From the NCBI GenBank assembly GCA_032027145.1, contig JAVSMP010000001.1, positions 496,001 through 560,000 of the forward strand: a stretch of 64,000 nucleotides of DNA. The letters are read 5' to 3'. The stretch comes from Ignavibacterium sp. Lineage in GTDB: Bacteria > Bacteroidota > Ignavibacteria > Ignavibacteriales > Ignavibacteriaceae. Under the pieces are notes generated by a model, which was not told where the DNA came from, made no database searches, and saw nothing but the letters and a program-made list of their open reading frames with translations. Positions 40,517 through 49,599 of this stretch are shown one piece after another (position 1 is the first letter of the stretch; the number at the start of each line of letters is the position of its first letter). The position numbers were made by a program, and so were the translations under genes.

Positions 40517-42076
40517 TTATTTAAACTTTTCTGTTAAATCTATTCCTGTTCTTTTAGAGAAGAATTTAAATCTGCCAATTTGAATACCTGAATCTTCTTC
40601 AATTGTAAATTTAACTAAAAACTTAAACTGAATTTTTGTAAATCTTCTATTCTGCAATCTCGAAGCATCTGTTGGATGACATTTAATTATCAGACTGAAT
40701 CCGCCAAAATATTTTCTGTATTTCTTAAGCCAATCTTCAATATCATAGACAAGGTGTGATTCTTTAGTCATAAAGCCGGTACCGCCGCAAACAGGACAAA
40801 CATCTTTCATTGCCTGCATAATATTTTGTCTGATTCTTTGTCTTGTAATCTGAACTAATCCAAAATCACTCATAGGCAGAACAGAAACTTTAGACCGGTC
40901 TTTTCTAAATTCTTTTTTTAACTCATCATAAATTTTTTTCCGGTTCTTTTCTTCTTCAAGATCAATAAAATCAATCACAATGATTCCGCCGATATCCCTT
41001 AATCTTAATTGCCTGGCAATTTCGCGTGATGCTTCCAAATCTGTTTTTAGGGAATTCAATTCCTGTTCTTTGCTTTTTGCATATCTGCCACTATTAACAT
41101 CAATTACAACCATTGCTTCGGTATGTTCAATTATAAGATAGCCCCCGCTTGGTAGAGGAACTTTCCTGCCCATAAGAGTTGTAATCTGTTCTTCAATCTT
41201 AAACTCATCAAAAATTGATGAAGAAGATTTATACAGTTCAATTTTTTCCAATAAATCCGGTTGAATAAGCTGAACATAACTCTTTATCTGTTTAAAAAGT
41301 TTTTTTGAATCAACAAACACTTTGGAAACATCGGGAGTAAGCAGGTCTCTTATTACGCTGTCAGTTGTGCTTAAATCCTGATGAACAATTGTCGGAGGTT
41401 CTTCACTCTTTGCTGTTGATTCAATACTCTTCCACGTTTTAACAAGATTTGTCAAATCGTCTTTAACAGCATCTTCGGTTTGATCTTTTGCAACTGTTCT
41501 TATTATCAGTCCGCAATTAGGGGGAATAATCCCTCGTGCAATGTTTCTTAATCTTCTGCGTTCTTTGTAATCGAAGATTTTTTTTGAAATGCCTATCTTG
41601 TTATCAAAAGGAAGCAGAACACAGAATCTGCCGGCAATAGATACAGAAGAAGTAACGCGGACACCCTTATTATTGACAGGTTCTTTGGTTATCTGAACAA
41701 GGATCTCTTCCCCTTTACGAAGTTTCGGAACTTCAAGCACTGCAGCGTTTTTTGTCCCGCTGGTATCATTTGATTTTATTGATTCATCATCGTCTGCATC
41801 TTCAACATCCGAATCTTCATCACCAAGCATATCCTGAAATTGTTTTGTACGCTGTCCAATATCTGAAAAGTGAAGAAATGCATCCTGCTTCATTCCGATA
41901 TCAATAAATGCGGCTCTTATCCCGGGAAGAACTCTTGCAACTCTTCCAAGATAAATATCCCCAACCATTCTCCTGTTTTCGGGATAATCAACAAAAAAGT
42001 CGACTAAATTTCCATCTTCCGTAATGGCAACGCGTGTCTGATTGGAAGATGAATTTATTATAATTTCTTTTACCAT
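40517..42076 (-). CDS. rng: Ribonuclease G/E family
   Basis: A 519-residue endonuclease for rRNA maturation and mRNA decay. It begins KEIIINSSSNQTRVAITEDG, followed by an S1 RNA-binding domain (GDIYLGRVARVLPGIRAAFI) carrying an acidic insertion around residues 85-105. The catalytic aspartates lie in EAMVVIDVNSGRYA and IGGIIVIDFIDLEEEK, and the zinc-link cysteines in CPVCGGTGFMT. It lacks the long C-terminal scaffold tail of RNase E, so RNase G is the better call. Confidence 0.93.
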   Translation of the reverse strand: MVKEIIINSSSNQTRVAITEDGNLVDFFVDYPENRRMVGDIYLGRVARVLPGIRAAFIDIGMKQDAFLHFSDIGQRTKQFQDMLGDEDSDVEDADDDESIKSNDTSGTKNAAVLEVPKLRKGEEILVQITKEPVNNKGVRVTSSVSIAGRFCVLLPFDNKIGISKKIFDYKERRRLRNIARGIIPPNCGLIIRTVAKDQTEDAVKDDLTNLVKTWKSIESTAKSEEPPTIVHQDLSTTDSVIRDLLTPDVSKVFVDSKKLFKQIKSYVQLIQPDLLEKIELYKSSSSIFDEFKIEEQITTLMGRKVPLPSGGYLIIEHTEAMVVIDVNSGRYAKSKEQELNSLKTDLEASREIARQLRLRDIGGIIVIDFIDLEEEKNRKKIYDELKKEFRKDRSKVSVLPMSDFGLVQITRQRIRQNIMQAMKDVCPVCGGTGFMTKESHLVYDIEDWLKKYRKYFGGFSLIIKCHPTDASRLQNRRFTKIQFKFLVKFTIEEDSGIQIGRFKFFSKRTGIDLTEKFK

Positions 42077-42275
42077 AATTGGAAAACTCTTTATATGAAA
42101 TAAAATATTTCAGTATTAAAAACCTTTTAAACTCAATATTAAACAGAGAATTACTCTGATTGCTGTACAGTCCCAAACAACTTAACATTAAGATTGGCTG
42201 GGCTGTAATGATTTTAAAAATATTTATTAATGCAAGCAGCATTAAAAACCTGTATAAAAAACTTTTTAAAATAGC

Positions 42276-42339
42276 GTCATTCCCATAAAAGCAGAAATCC
42301 AAATCTGTATAGATGAATTCCTGTTATTATGAGAATGAC
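42276..42339. repeat. REP-like imperfect palindrome
   Basis: GTCATTCCCATAAAAGCAG on the left pairs with the complement of the right arm ending GAGAATGAC (about 19 of 23 positions match, 64 bp overall). The GTCATTC start is that of widely dispersed intergenic palindromes. It lies in the 269-bp gap between pnp and rng, where no gene is seen. Confidence 0.6.
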
Positions 42340-42345
42340 CAATTG

Positions 42346-44481
42346 TTATTTTTCGGTAATCTGCTGATCAGCCTGCTTATTTTTCTTTGCTTCTTTTTCA
42401 GCGGCTTCCATCAACAATTTTTTTCTGCTTAAAGAGAACTTTCCGTTTTCAATCTTTAAGAGCTTTACCGGGACCTTATCCCCAACTTTTAAATAATCAG
42501 ATACTTTATTAACCCGTTTAACATCTATTTCAGAGATATGAAGTAATCCTTCCTTGCCGGGAAGAATTTCAACAAATGCGCCAAAGTCAGCTATCTTGGT
42601 TACAACCCCATCATATACTTCTCCAACCTCTGGCGTTGCAGTAAGTTTCTTGATATAGTCTTTTGCTTGTTGTGCGCTGTCTTTATTTGGTGATGCAATA
42701 TGAACTGTTCCGTCATCTTCAATATTAATATCAACACCAAATAATCTTTGCATACCCTGAATAGTTTTTCCGCCTGGACCAATCACCAGACCAATCTGAT
42801 CTTGTGCAATATTCATAGTAATTAGTCTTGGAGCATAGGGTGAAAGTGTTTCTCTTGATTTATCAATGGCTTCATTCATCTTACCAAGTATATGCATTCT
42901 TCCTTCTTTAGCCTGATGGAGAGCATTTTCCATGATCTCAAAAGATATTCCCTGAATTTTAATATCCATCTGAAAACCGGTAATACCATCGCTTGTTCCG
43001 GCAACTTTAAAATCCATATCACCAAGATGATCTTCGTTACCAAGTATATCAGAAAGAATTGCATACTGTCCATCCTCTTTAACCAACCCCATAGCAATAC
43101 CTGAAACAGCTTTGCTAATTGGAACACCGGCATCCATCATAGCAAGTGAGCCGGCACAAACAGTTGCCATTGATGATGAACCGTTTGATTCCAGAATATC
43201 TGATATAACTCTAACAGTATAAGGAAACGCATCATCTGCAGGAAATACCTGCTTCAAAGATCTTTCCGCAAGATTACCATGCCCGATTTCTCTTCTTCCA
43301 ACTCCGCTTAATCTTCCGACCTCACCAACGCTAAACGGCGGAAAGTTGTAATGGAGCATAAATTTCTTGGTGTATTCCTGCATTAAACCATCAACTGTCT
43401 GTTCATCGTTTTTAGTTCCGAGTGTAACGGTTGTTAATGATTGTGTTTCACCGCGTGTAAATAATGCAGAACCATGTGTTCTTGGTAAATTACCAAGTTC
43501 AATTGTTATCGGTCTGATTTGTTTTGTATTTCTTCCATCAAGACGAATTCCTTCTTTAAGTATTCTTTCACGCATAAGGTCTTTCTCCATATCGTGAAGA
43601 ACCTCTTTGATAACTTTTTCCTGCTCGGGATATTTTTCAGCTAATGATGATTTGACAAACTCAGCAAGTTCGCCGTTTTTATCTGCTCTTTCCTCTTTAG
43701 ACAGAACAGAATAAACAATTTCCTTAAACTTTACTTCAGCAAGATCGTAAATATCTTTTTTAAGATTTTCATCAATTGTTTTTTCTTCAACAACCCACTT
43801 GGTTTTACCGGCTTCAGCCCTTAGTTGATTTTGAAGTTCAACGATTTTCTTAATTTCTATCTGTGCAAATTTTAAGGCATCCAATAATTCCTGTTCGCTT
43901 ACTTCTTTAGATTCACCCTCAACCATCATAATTGAATCTGCAGTACCTGCAACAACAAGTTCTATATCGCTTAACTTGATCTGCTCCTGAGTCGGGTTGA
44001 CAATAAACTCACCGCCAATTCTTCCAACTCTTACTTCTCCCATTGGTCCATCAAACGGAATATCCGAAACAACAAGCGCAGCCGAGGCTCCGCAAGCCGC
44101 TAATACATCAGGGTCATTTTCACCATCATAAGAAAAGACCATTGCAATAACTTGTGTTTCATTTAAGAATGCTTCGGGAAATAAAGGTCTTATTGGTCTG
44201 TCGCATAATCTTGCACTAAGAATTTCTTTTTCAGAGGGTCTTCCTTCACGCTTGATATAACCGCCGGGAAATTTTCCAGCGGCAGATGTTTTTTCGCGAT
44301 ATTCAACCTGCAATGGAAAGAAATCCTGATCAGGTTTTGATTCTGTTGAAGCAACAGCAGTAACAAGCACCATTGTATCACCGTATCCAACCATAACAGA
44401 GCCATTAGCCTGTTTTGCATATCTTCCGGTTTCTATTGAAAATAATCTTCCGCCTATTTCAACTTCTTTCTTAACGATCAT
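42346..44481 (-). CDS. pnp: Polyribonucleotide nucleotidyltransferase (PNPase)
   Basis: A 711-residue phosphorolytic 3'-5' exoribonuclease with two RNase PH domains (first: FPGGYIKREGRPSEKEIL, LCDRPIRPLFPE; second: ALFTRGETQSLTTVTLG, HGNLAERSLKQVFP, ICAGSLAMMDAG-like), a KH domain (GLVIGPGGKTIQGMQ) and an S1 domain (GEVYDGVVTKIADFGAFVEI), then a short basic tail. The order rpsO-pnp is the classical one; a 9-bp gap separates them. Confidence 0.97.
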   Translation of the reverse strand: MIVKKEVEIGGRLFSIETGRYAKQANGSVMVGYGDTMVLVTAVASTESKPDQDFFPLQVEYREKTSAAGKFPGGYIKREGRPSEKEILSARLCDRPIRPLFPEAFLNETQVIAMVFSYDGENDPDVLAACGASAALVVSDIPFDGPMGEVRVGRIGGEFIVNPTQEQIKLSDIELVVAGTADSIMMVEGESKEVSEQELLDALKFAQIEIKKIVELQNQLRAEAGKTKWVVEEKTIDENLKKDIYDLAEVKFKEIVYSVLSKEERADKNGELAEFVKSSLAEKYPEQEKVIKEVLHDMEKDLMRERILKEGIRLDGRNTKQIRPITIELGNLPRTHGSALFTRGETQSLTTVTLGTKNDEQTVDGLMQEYTKKFMLHYNFPPFSVGEVGRLSGVGRREIGHGNLAERSLKQVFPADDAFPYTVRVISDILESNGSSSMATVCAGSLAMMDAGVPISKAVSGIAMGLVKEDGQYAILSDILGNEDHLGDMDFKVAGTSDGITGFQMDIKIQGISFEIMENALHQAKEGRMHILGKMNEAIDKSRETLSPYAPRLITMNIAQDQIGLVIGPGGKTIQGMQRLFGVDINIEDDGTVHIASPNKDSAQQAKDYIKKLTATPEVGEVYDGVVTKIADFGAFVEILPGKEGLLHISEIDVKRVNKVSDYLKVGDKVPVKLLKIENGKFSLSRKKLLMEAAEKEAKKNKQADQQITEK

Positions 44482-44490
44482 TTTTTAACC

Positions 44491-44754
44491 TTACTTTCTA
44501 ATATTCAATTCTTTAATTATTACTCTATAGCGTGATATATCTTTTTTCATCAAATAATCAAGCAGTCTTCTTCTTTTACCAACCATCATCATTAATCCTC
44601 TTCTTGAATGATGATCTTTTTTATGAGTATCAAAATGATCTGTTAAATCGTTAATTCTTTTTGTTAAAAGTGCAATCTGCACTTCGGGTTTCCCTGAGTC
44701 TTTTTCGTTGTTGCCAAATTTTTTAACGATCTCAAGTTTTTCTTCTTTTGTCAT
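44491..44754 (-). CDS. rpsO: 30S ribosomal protein S15
   Basis: An 87-residue primary 16S rRNA-binding protein. Conserved blocks [38 protein letters not shown] and [13 protein letters not shown] cover the whole protein. The ATG follows an AAAGGAT ribosome-binding site. In E. coli S15 represses its own operon by binding the leader; such a structure was not evident here in the 52-bp gap to ribF. Confidence 0.97.
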   Translation of the reverse strand: MTKEEKLEIVKKFGNNEKDSGKPEVQIALLTKRINDLTDHFDTHKKDHHSRRGLMMMVGKRRRLLDYLMKKDISRYRVIIKELNIRK

Positions 44755-44806
44755 TGTATCTATCCTTTATTTTGATTGTACGATATAATTCCAGAATTAA
44801 CCAGAA

Positions 44807-45745
44807 TTAATTATTTAGTTTATTAAAAATCTTATTTCCGTTTTCTTTGTCTGTATTCATCTGGTTAATTAATTCTTCGGCGGAGTTAAATTTCACCTCG
44901 CCCCGTAATCTTTCAACCAATTCTGTTGTCACTTTAGCTCCATAAATTTCCCGGTTGAAATCATAAATATATACTTCACTTACAAGTTCACCCTGGTTAT
45001 AAAAAGTCGGGCGATTACCAATGCTTAATAACCCAGTATGCCTTTCATTTTCAACCATCACCTTAACAGCATAAACTCCGCTAGCCGGTAAAAGTTTTTC
45101 CTGTGAAGATAATTTTATATTAGCAGTTGGAAAGCCAAGCTCTCTACCGCGCTTATCGCCGCCTACAACAATTCCGCTAAATTCATAATTTCTGCCAAGA
45201 AGTTTATTTGCTCTGATAATATCCCCTTCGGCTATTGCATTTCTAATTTTTGTGCTGCTGACTGCTTCGCCATCAATCATAAAAGCTTCTGCTTTAGTTA
45301 CAATAAAACCTTCTTTGTCTGCAATCTTCTGTAATAATTCAGCGTTTCCTCTTCGTCCTTTCCCAAAATGATGATCATGTCCTAATACTATTTCTGTTAA
45401 ACCAATACCGTTTATTAAATAATCATATATAAAATCTTCTGCACTCAACGATGCAAACTCTTTTGTAAAATTTATAATTAAAAGATTTTCAACCCTAAGT
45501 TTTTCAAGAAGTTCTATTTTTTCATCTTGTGTTGTCAGCATTTTTACAGAATTATCATTGCCTAAAATCGTTCTCGGATGCGGATAAAATGTAATCACAA
45601 CATTTCTGCATCCCTTTTCTTTTGAACAACTCACTAATCTGTCGATAATTTTTAAATGACCCGGATGAATTCCATCAAAAGTGCCAAGTGTAAGAACAGT
45701 ATTTTTATTTTTTTTTAAATCTTTAATACTATAAAAAATCTGCAT
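44807..45745 (-). CDS. ribF: Bifunctional riboflavin kinase/FAD synthetase
   Basis: A 312-residue enzyme turning riboflavin to FMN and then FAD. The N-terminal FAD synthetase domain holds LTLGTFDGIHPGHLKI (HxGH nucleotidyltransferase motif), VVITFYPHPRTIL and EIVLGHDHHFGKGRRGN; the C-terminal kinase domain holds FSGIVVGGDKRGRELGFPTA and NIGxRPTF-type LLSIGNRPTFYNQ. Its place between truB and rpsO is conserved in many bacteria. Confidence 0.95.
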   Translation of the reverse strand: MQIFYSIKDLKKNKNTVLTLGTFDGIHPGHLKIIDRLVSCSKEKGCRNVVITFYPHPRTILGNDNSVKMLTTQDEKIELLEKLRVENLLIINFTKEFASLSAEDFIYDYLINGIGLTEIVLGHDHHFGKGRRGNAELLQKIADKEGFIVTKAEAFMIDGEAVSSTKIRNAIAEGDIIRANKLLGRNYEFSGIVVGGDKRGRELGFPTANIKLSSQEKLLPASGVYAVKVMVENERHTGLLSIGNRPTFYNQGELVSEVYIYDFNREIYGAKVTTELVERLRGEVKFNSAEELINQMNTDKENGNKIFNKLNN

Positions 45746-45782
45746 CTAAAATTTCATCACAAAAACTTGTTATTAAAATTCT

Positions 45783-45850
45783 GTCATCCTGCGTTTGCCG
45801 AAGTATGACTTTCTAATTTTTCCATCACACTTCGATAAGCTAAGCGTGAC
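45783..45850. repeat. REP-like imperfect palindrome
   Basis: GTCATCCTGCGTTTGCCGAA on the left matches the complement of the right arm (TTCGATAAGCTAAGCGTGAC) at about 18 of 26 positions; the core CGAAG lies on both arms. This is the common GTCA...CGAAG type intergenic palindrome. It fills most of the ribF-truB gap of 124 bp. Confidence 0.6.
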
Positions 45851-45869
45851 AAACATAAAAACAATTACT

Positions 45870-46571
45870 TTACAAAGTTCTGAACATAGAAGAAAACTCA
45901 TTCATTTCATAAGCATCATCAACTTTATATTCACCTATTTCAGTTCTTCTCAGTAAACTTAAAATGCCGCCGCAGTTAAGTTCATTCCCAAAATCGTTTG
46001 CTATTGTTCTTATATAAGTTCCTTTTGAGCAGACAATTTCAAAATGGATATCAGGCAAATCAATCTTTAGTATTTCAAAAGAAAAAACTTCAACCTGTTT
46101 TGGTTCCCGTTCAACTTCTTTTCCAGCTCTGGCAAATTTATATAGTGCTTTGCCTTTATGTTTTACTGCTGAATACATCGGCGGAACCTGCAAAATTTTT
46201 CCTAAGAACTTATTTCGAACTCCAATAATTTTATCCTGAGTCAGATTATCAGGCAATATCTTTTCGGTTACATCAGTTGCCAAATCCATCGACGGCGAAC
46301 TTTTACCAAGGGTTATAATTCCGGTATATTTTTTTCTTTTTTCCTGGTAATCAGAAATCTCTTTAGTTTTTTTACCCGTGCATACAATCAGCAATCCCGT
46401 TGCAAGCGGATCAAGTGTGCCTGCATGTCCAACTTTTTTAACCTTTATCAGTTTCCTGATTTTTGAAACAACATCAAACGAAGTCCAGTTTACAGGCTTA
46501 TCAATCAGTATTACCTGACCGGATAAATAATCAAGATTCTGCGGATCCTTCGTTTGTCTTGTTATTATCAT
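45870..46571 (-). CDS. truB: tRNA pseudouridine-55 synthase TruB
   Basis: A 233-residue enzyme that makes pseudouridine 55 in the T-loop of tRNAs. The conserved blocks are VILIDKPVNWTSFDVVSKIR, KVGHAGTLDPLATGLLIVC (catalytic Asp), YTGIITLGKSSPSMDLATDV, QVPPMYSAVKHKGKALYKFA and CSKGTYIRTIANDFG. The ATG at 46571 lies inside the end of rbfA (41-bp overlap) and no nearer in-frame start exists, so coupling is likely. Confidence 0.95.
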   Translation of the reverse strand: MIITRQTKDPQNLDYLSGQVILIDKPVNWTSFDVVSKIRKLIKVKKVGHAGTLDPLATGLLIVCTGKKTKEISDYQEKRKKYTGIITLGKSSPSMDLATDVTEKILPDNLTQDKIIGVRNKFLGKILQVPPMYSAVKHKGKALYKFARAGKEVEREPKQVEVFSFEILKIDLPDIHFEIVCSKGTYIRTIANDFGNELNCGGILSLLRRTEIGEYKVDDAYEMNEFSSMFRTL

Positions 46572-46905
46572 TTTCGTGAATTTTCTTAATCAGCCCTTCA
46601 ATCTTTTCAACATAGTCAAGCGTATCATCAATGAAAAATTTTAGTTCGGGAATAAATTTCATCCTTATTCTGTGTGCAAGTTCAGATCTTATAAATCCTT
46701 TTTTAAGATCAATCTTATCCAGAACAAGTTCACGTTTTTCCTTTTCCAGAACAGATAGATAAATTTTTGCAATTTTCAGATCCGGACTAACTCTAACATT
46801 TGTAATTGTAACAAAGCCCAGATCTGTTTCTGAAAGTTTATGCAGAAAGATTAAACTAATTTCTTCTTTTATAAGCTGTTCAACTTTATCAACTCTATAC
46901 GACAT
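46531..46905 (-). CDS. rbfA: Ribosome-binding factor A
   Basis: A 124-residue KH-like factor for late 30S maturation and cold adaptation. Conserved parts are YRVDKVEQLIKEEISLIF, FVTITNVRVSPDLKIAKIYL and RMKFIPELKFFIDDTLDY. It lies between infB and truB in the usual order. Confidence 0.94.
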   Translation of the reverse strand: MSYRVDKVEQLIKEEISLIFLHKLSETDLGFVTITNVRVSPDLKIAKIYLSVLEKEKRELVLDKIDLKKGFIRSELAHRIRMKFIPELKFFIDDTLDYVEKIEGLIKKIHENDNNKTNEGSAES

Positions 46906-46931
46906 AAATCATCCAGAATAACTAATAACAA

Positions 46932-49577
46932 TTAAGCAAGGGTTTTCTTTGTTTCTACAAGTTTAAATGCTTCTATTATATCACCAACCTTTACATCGTT
47001 ATAATTGTCAATATTCAATCCGCATTCGTATCCTGCATCAACTTCTCTTACATCATCTTTAAATCTTCTTAAATTTCCTATTGATCCTTCGTGAATTACA
47101 ATTCCATCTCGAATCAATCTTATTTTGTTGCTTCTTGCAATTTTACCATCCAAAACATAGCATCCGGCAACTGTTCCTGATTTCGGAACTTTAAAGGTAT
47201 CTCTTACTTCAACTGTTGCAGTAACTTCTTCAGAGATTACCGGTGACAACAATCCTTCAAGTGCAGACTTAACTTCGTTTATAGCATTATAAATAATGCT
47301 GTAAAGTCTAATATCTACTTTTTGATTCTCAGCAAGTTTACGTGCATTAATATTTGGTCTTACGTGGAAACCAATAATAATTGCATTTGATGCTGCAGCA
47401 AGAAGAACATCGCTTTCTGAAATTCCGCCTACTCCTTTATGAATCACCCGAACCACTACTTCCTGATTGCTTAGCTTCATTAATGAATCAGATAAGGCTT
47501 CGATAGAACCATCCACATCGCCTTTCACAATAAGTGCAAGCTCTTTAACTCCGCCGATACTGATTTGTTTAGCAATTTCATCAAGTGTAATATGATGTAC
47601 CTGTTTCTGGTCTTGTTCTCTTTTTAACTGTTGTCTTTTCAAACTTATTTCACGTGCTTCGCGCTCTGAATCGAGAACAATAAATGTATCACCTGCCTGG
47701 GGTGCGCCTTCAAAACCTAATACCAGTACAGAAACAGATGGTGTAGCTTCACTGACTTTATTGCCTCTTTCATCAAACATAGCCCTAACTTTGCCATAAT
47801 AAATGCCTGCTACAAACGGATCACCAATTCTTAAAGTACCTTTTTGAACGAGAATGGTTGCTGTAATTCCGCGCCCTTTATCAAGTTCTGCTTCTACAAC
47901 AGCACCGCGGGCAAGTCTATCAGGGTTAGCTTTAAGATCAAGCAGTTCGGCTTCAAGAAGGATTTTTTCGAACAACACATCAACATTCAATCCTGTTTTT
48001 GCTGAAAGCTGTACGCATTGATACTTACCTCCCCAGTCTTCAACAAGTACATTTCTATCAGCTAGCTGCTGTTTAATTCTATCTGGATTAGAGCTCGGTT
48101 TATCAATTTTATTAATTGCTATAATAATCGGTACACCAGCAGCCTGTGCGTGATTTAATGCTTCAACTGTTTGGGGCATCACCGCATCATCTGCAGCAAT
48201 TACAAGCACAACAATATCGGTCAACTGAGCTCCGCGAGCACGCATTGCAGTAAATGCTTCGTGTCCTGGAGTATCAAGAAATGTTATTTGTTTTCCATCT
48301 CCTCTGTCAACCCTATATGCTCCGATGTGCTGAGTTATTCCTCCTGATTCACCTGCTACAACATTTGTTCTTCTGATATAATCAAGCAATGAAGTTTTAC
48401 CATGATCAACATGACCCATAATTGTTACAACCGGAGGACGGGGCTGAAGGTCTTCCTCATCGTCTTCAACATCTTTTAAAATCTCAGCAGTATATTCTTT
48501 CTGAAATTCAACATCAAATCCAAATTCATCAGCAACAAGTGTAATTGTTTCAACATCAAGCCTTTGATTAATTGAAACCATTAATCCAAGACTTATACAC
48601 TTAGAAATAACTTCGCCAACCGGTACTTCCATCAGGTTTGCGAGTTCACTAACGGCAATAAACTCGTTAACCCTAAGAACTTTTGAATCGAGATATTTTT
48701 GTTCCTGTAATCTTTCTTCTTCAGCTTCTCTTTCTTTTCTTTTTTTCTTTCTTACAGCAGCTCTGTTAGTAAGAACAGTATCATCCATACTAAGCATTGT
48801 TTGTTTAATTGCTGCTTTTACATCTTTCTCGTCTATTTCAAATTTTTTAACCCGCTTTTTCCTTTTTGTAACGCTAAAATCTTCAACCGGAGTTTCTGCG
48901 CCAGTTTTCTTTTTCGTTTTAGGTCGTTTCTTTTTCTTAACTGTTTCAGATGCTGTATCCTGAGGCTGTTGTTTCTTCTCTTCAGAAACCTGTGGCGGTT
49001 GCTTGCCTTGTTTAACGATTGTTTTTTTATCTTCACCCAGATCAATTTTTCCTACTACCTTTAAACCGCGTTTTTTACCTGCCTCAATATTAGCAGGAGA
49101 TTTAAAACGCTCTGTTGTAGCATTAACCGGTTCAACCGGGCTGAATTCTGCTTCTTCAATTACCGGTTCAGGTTTAATCACTTCTTTCGGTTCTTCTTCA
49201 ATTATTTCCGGGGTTTCAACAACTTCAACTGCTGGTTCAACAGTTACTTCAACAGGAACATCGGTTATTACAATGTCTTTCTCTTCAGCTATGGGTTCTG
49301 CTTCTTCTTCAACCTTTACGATTTTTTCTTCTTTTTCTACCTTATCAGCACGTTTTTTATGAAACTCTGCTATTTTTTTATAATGCTGCTCAGCCTTTTC
49401 AATATCCTTTTTAAAATGGGCATTTATCTCATTTATCATATCTTCTGTTAAGGTTGATTGATGAGATTTAATTTCATATCCCTTATTCCTCAGAAATTCA
49501 ATGAGGTTTTCTGAAGAGAGATTTATCTCCGCAGCATATTTATATAATCTTATTTTAGGAGCTTTAGTTTCAGACAT
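46932..49577 (-). CDS. infB: Translation initiation factor IF-2
   Basis: An 881-residue GTPase that delivers fMet-tRNA to the 30S subunit. The N-terminal ~380 residues are a low-complexity, charged region (repeated Glu/Val/Pro and Lys/Arg tracts) opening with an IF2_N helix domain (IRLYKYAAEINLSSENLIEF). The G domain has G1 GHVDHGKTSLLDYIRR, G3 DTPGHEAFTAM and G4 AINKIDKP; domains II, III and C2 follow in full. The Lys/Arg tract causes several shadow frames, none convincing. Confidence 0.97.
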   Translation of the reverse strand: MSETKAPKIRLYKYAAEINLSSENLIEFLRNKGYEIKSHQSTLTEDMINEINAHFKKDIEKAEQHYKKIAEFHKKRADKVEKEEKIVKVEEEAEPIAEEKDIVITDVPVEVTVEPAVEVVETPEIIEEEPKEVIKPEPVIEEAEFSPVEPVNATTERFKSPANIEAGKKRGLKVVGKIDLGEDKKTIVKQGKQPPQVSEEKKQQPQDTASETVKKKKRPKTKKKTGAETPVEDFSVTKRKKRVKKFEIDEKDVKAAIKQTMLSMDDTVLTNRAAVRKKKRKEREAEEERLQEQKYLDSKVLRVNEFIAVSELANLMEVPVGEVISKCISLGLMVSINQRLDVETITLVADEFGFDVEFQKEYTAEILKDVEDDEEDLQPRPPVVTIMGHVDHGKTSLLDYIRRTNVVAGESGGITQHIGAYRVDRGDGKQITFLDTPGHEAFTAMRARGAQLTDIVVLVIAADDAVMPQTVEALNHAQAAGVPIIIAINKIDKPSSNPDRIKQQLADRNVLVEDWGGKYQCVQLSAKTGLNVDVLFEKILLEAELLDLKANPDRLARGAVVEAELDKGRGITATILVQKGTLRIGDPFVAGIYYGKVRAMFDERGNKVSEATPSVSVLVLGFEGAPQAGDTFIVLDSEREAREISLKRQQLKREQDQKQVHHITLDEIAKQISIGGVKELALIVKGDVDGSIEALSDSLMKLSNQEVVVRVIHKGVGGISESDVLLAAASNAIIIGFHVRPNINARKLAENQKVDIRLYSIIYNAINEVKSALEGLLSPVISEEVTATVEVRDTFKVPKSGTVAGCYVLDGKIARSNKIRLIRDGIVIHEGSIGNLRRFKDDVREVDAGYECGLNIDNYNDVKVGDIIEAFKLVETKKTLA

Positions 49578-49599
49578 TTAACAGTTACCTTATTTTGGG

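Noticed and set aside
48801-49362. Several ORFs in other frames over the N-terminal part of infB
   Set aside because: They come from the repetitive Lys/Glu/Pro coding of IF-2 and have no independent support.
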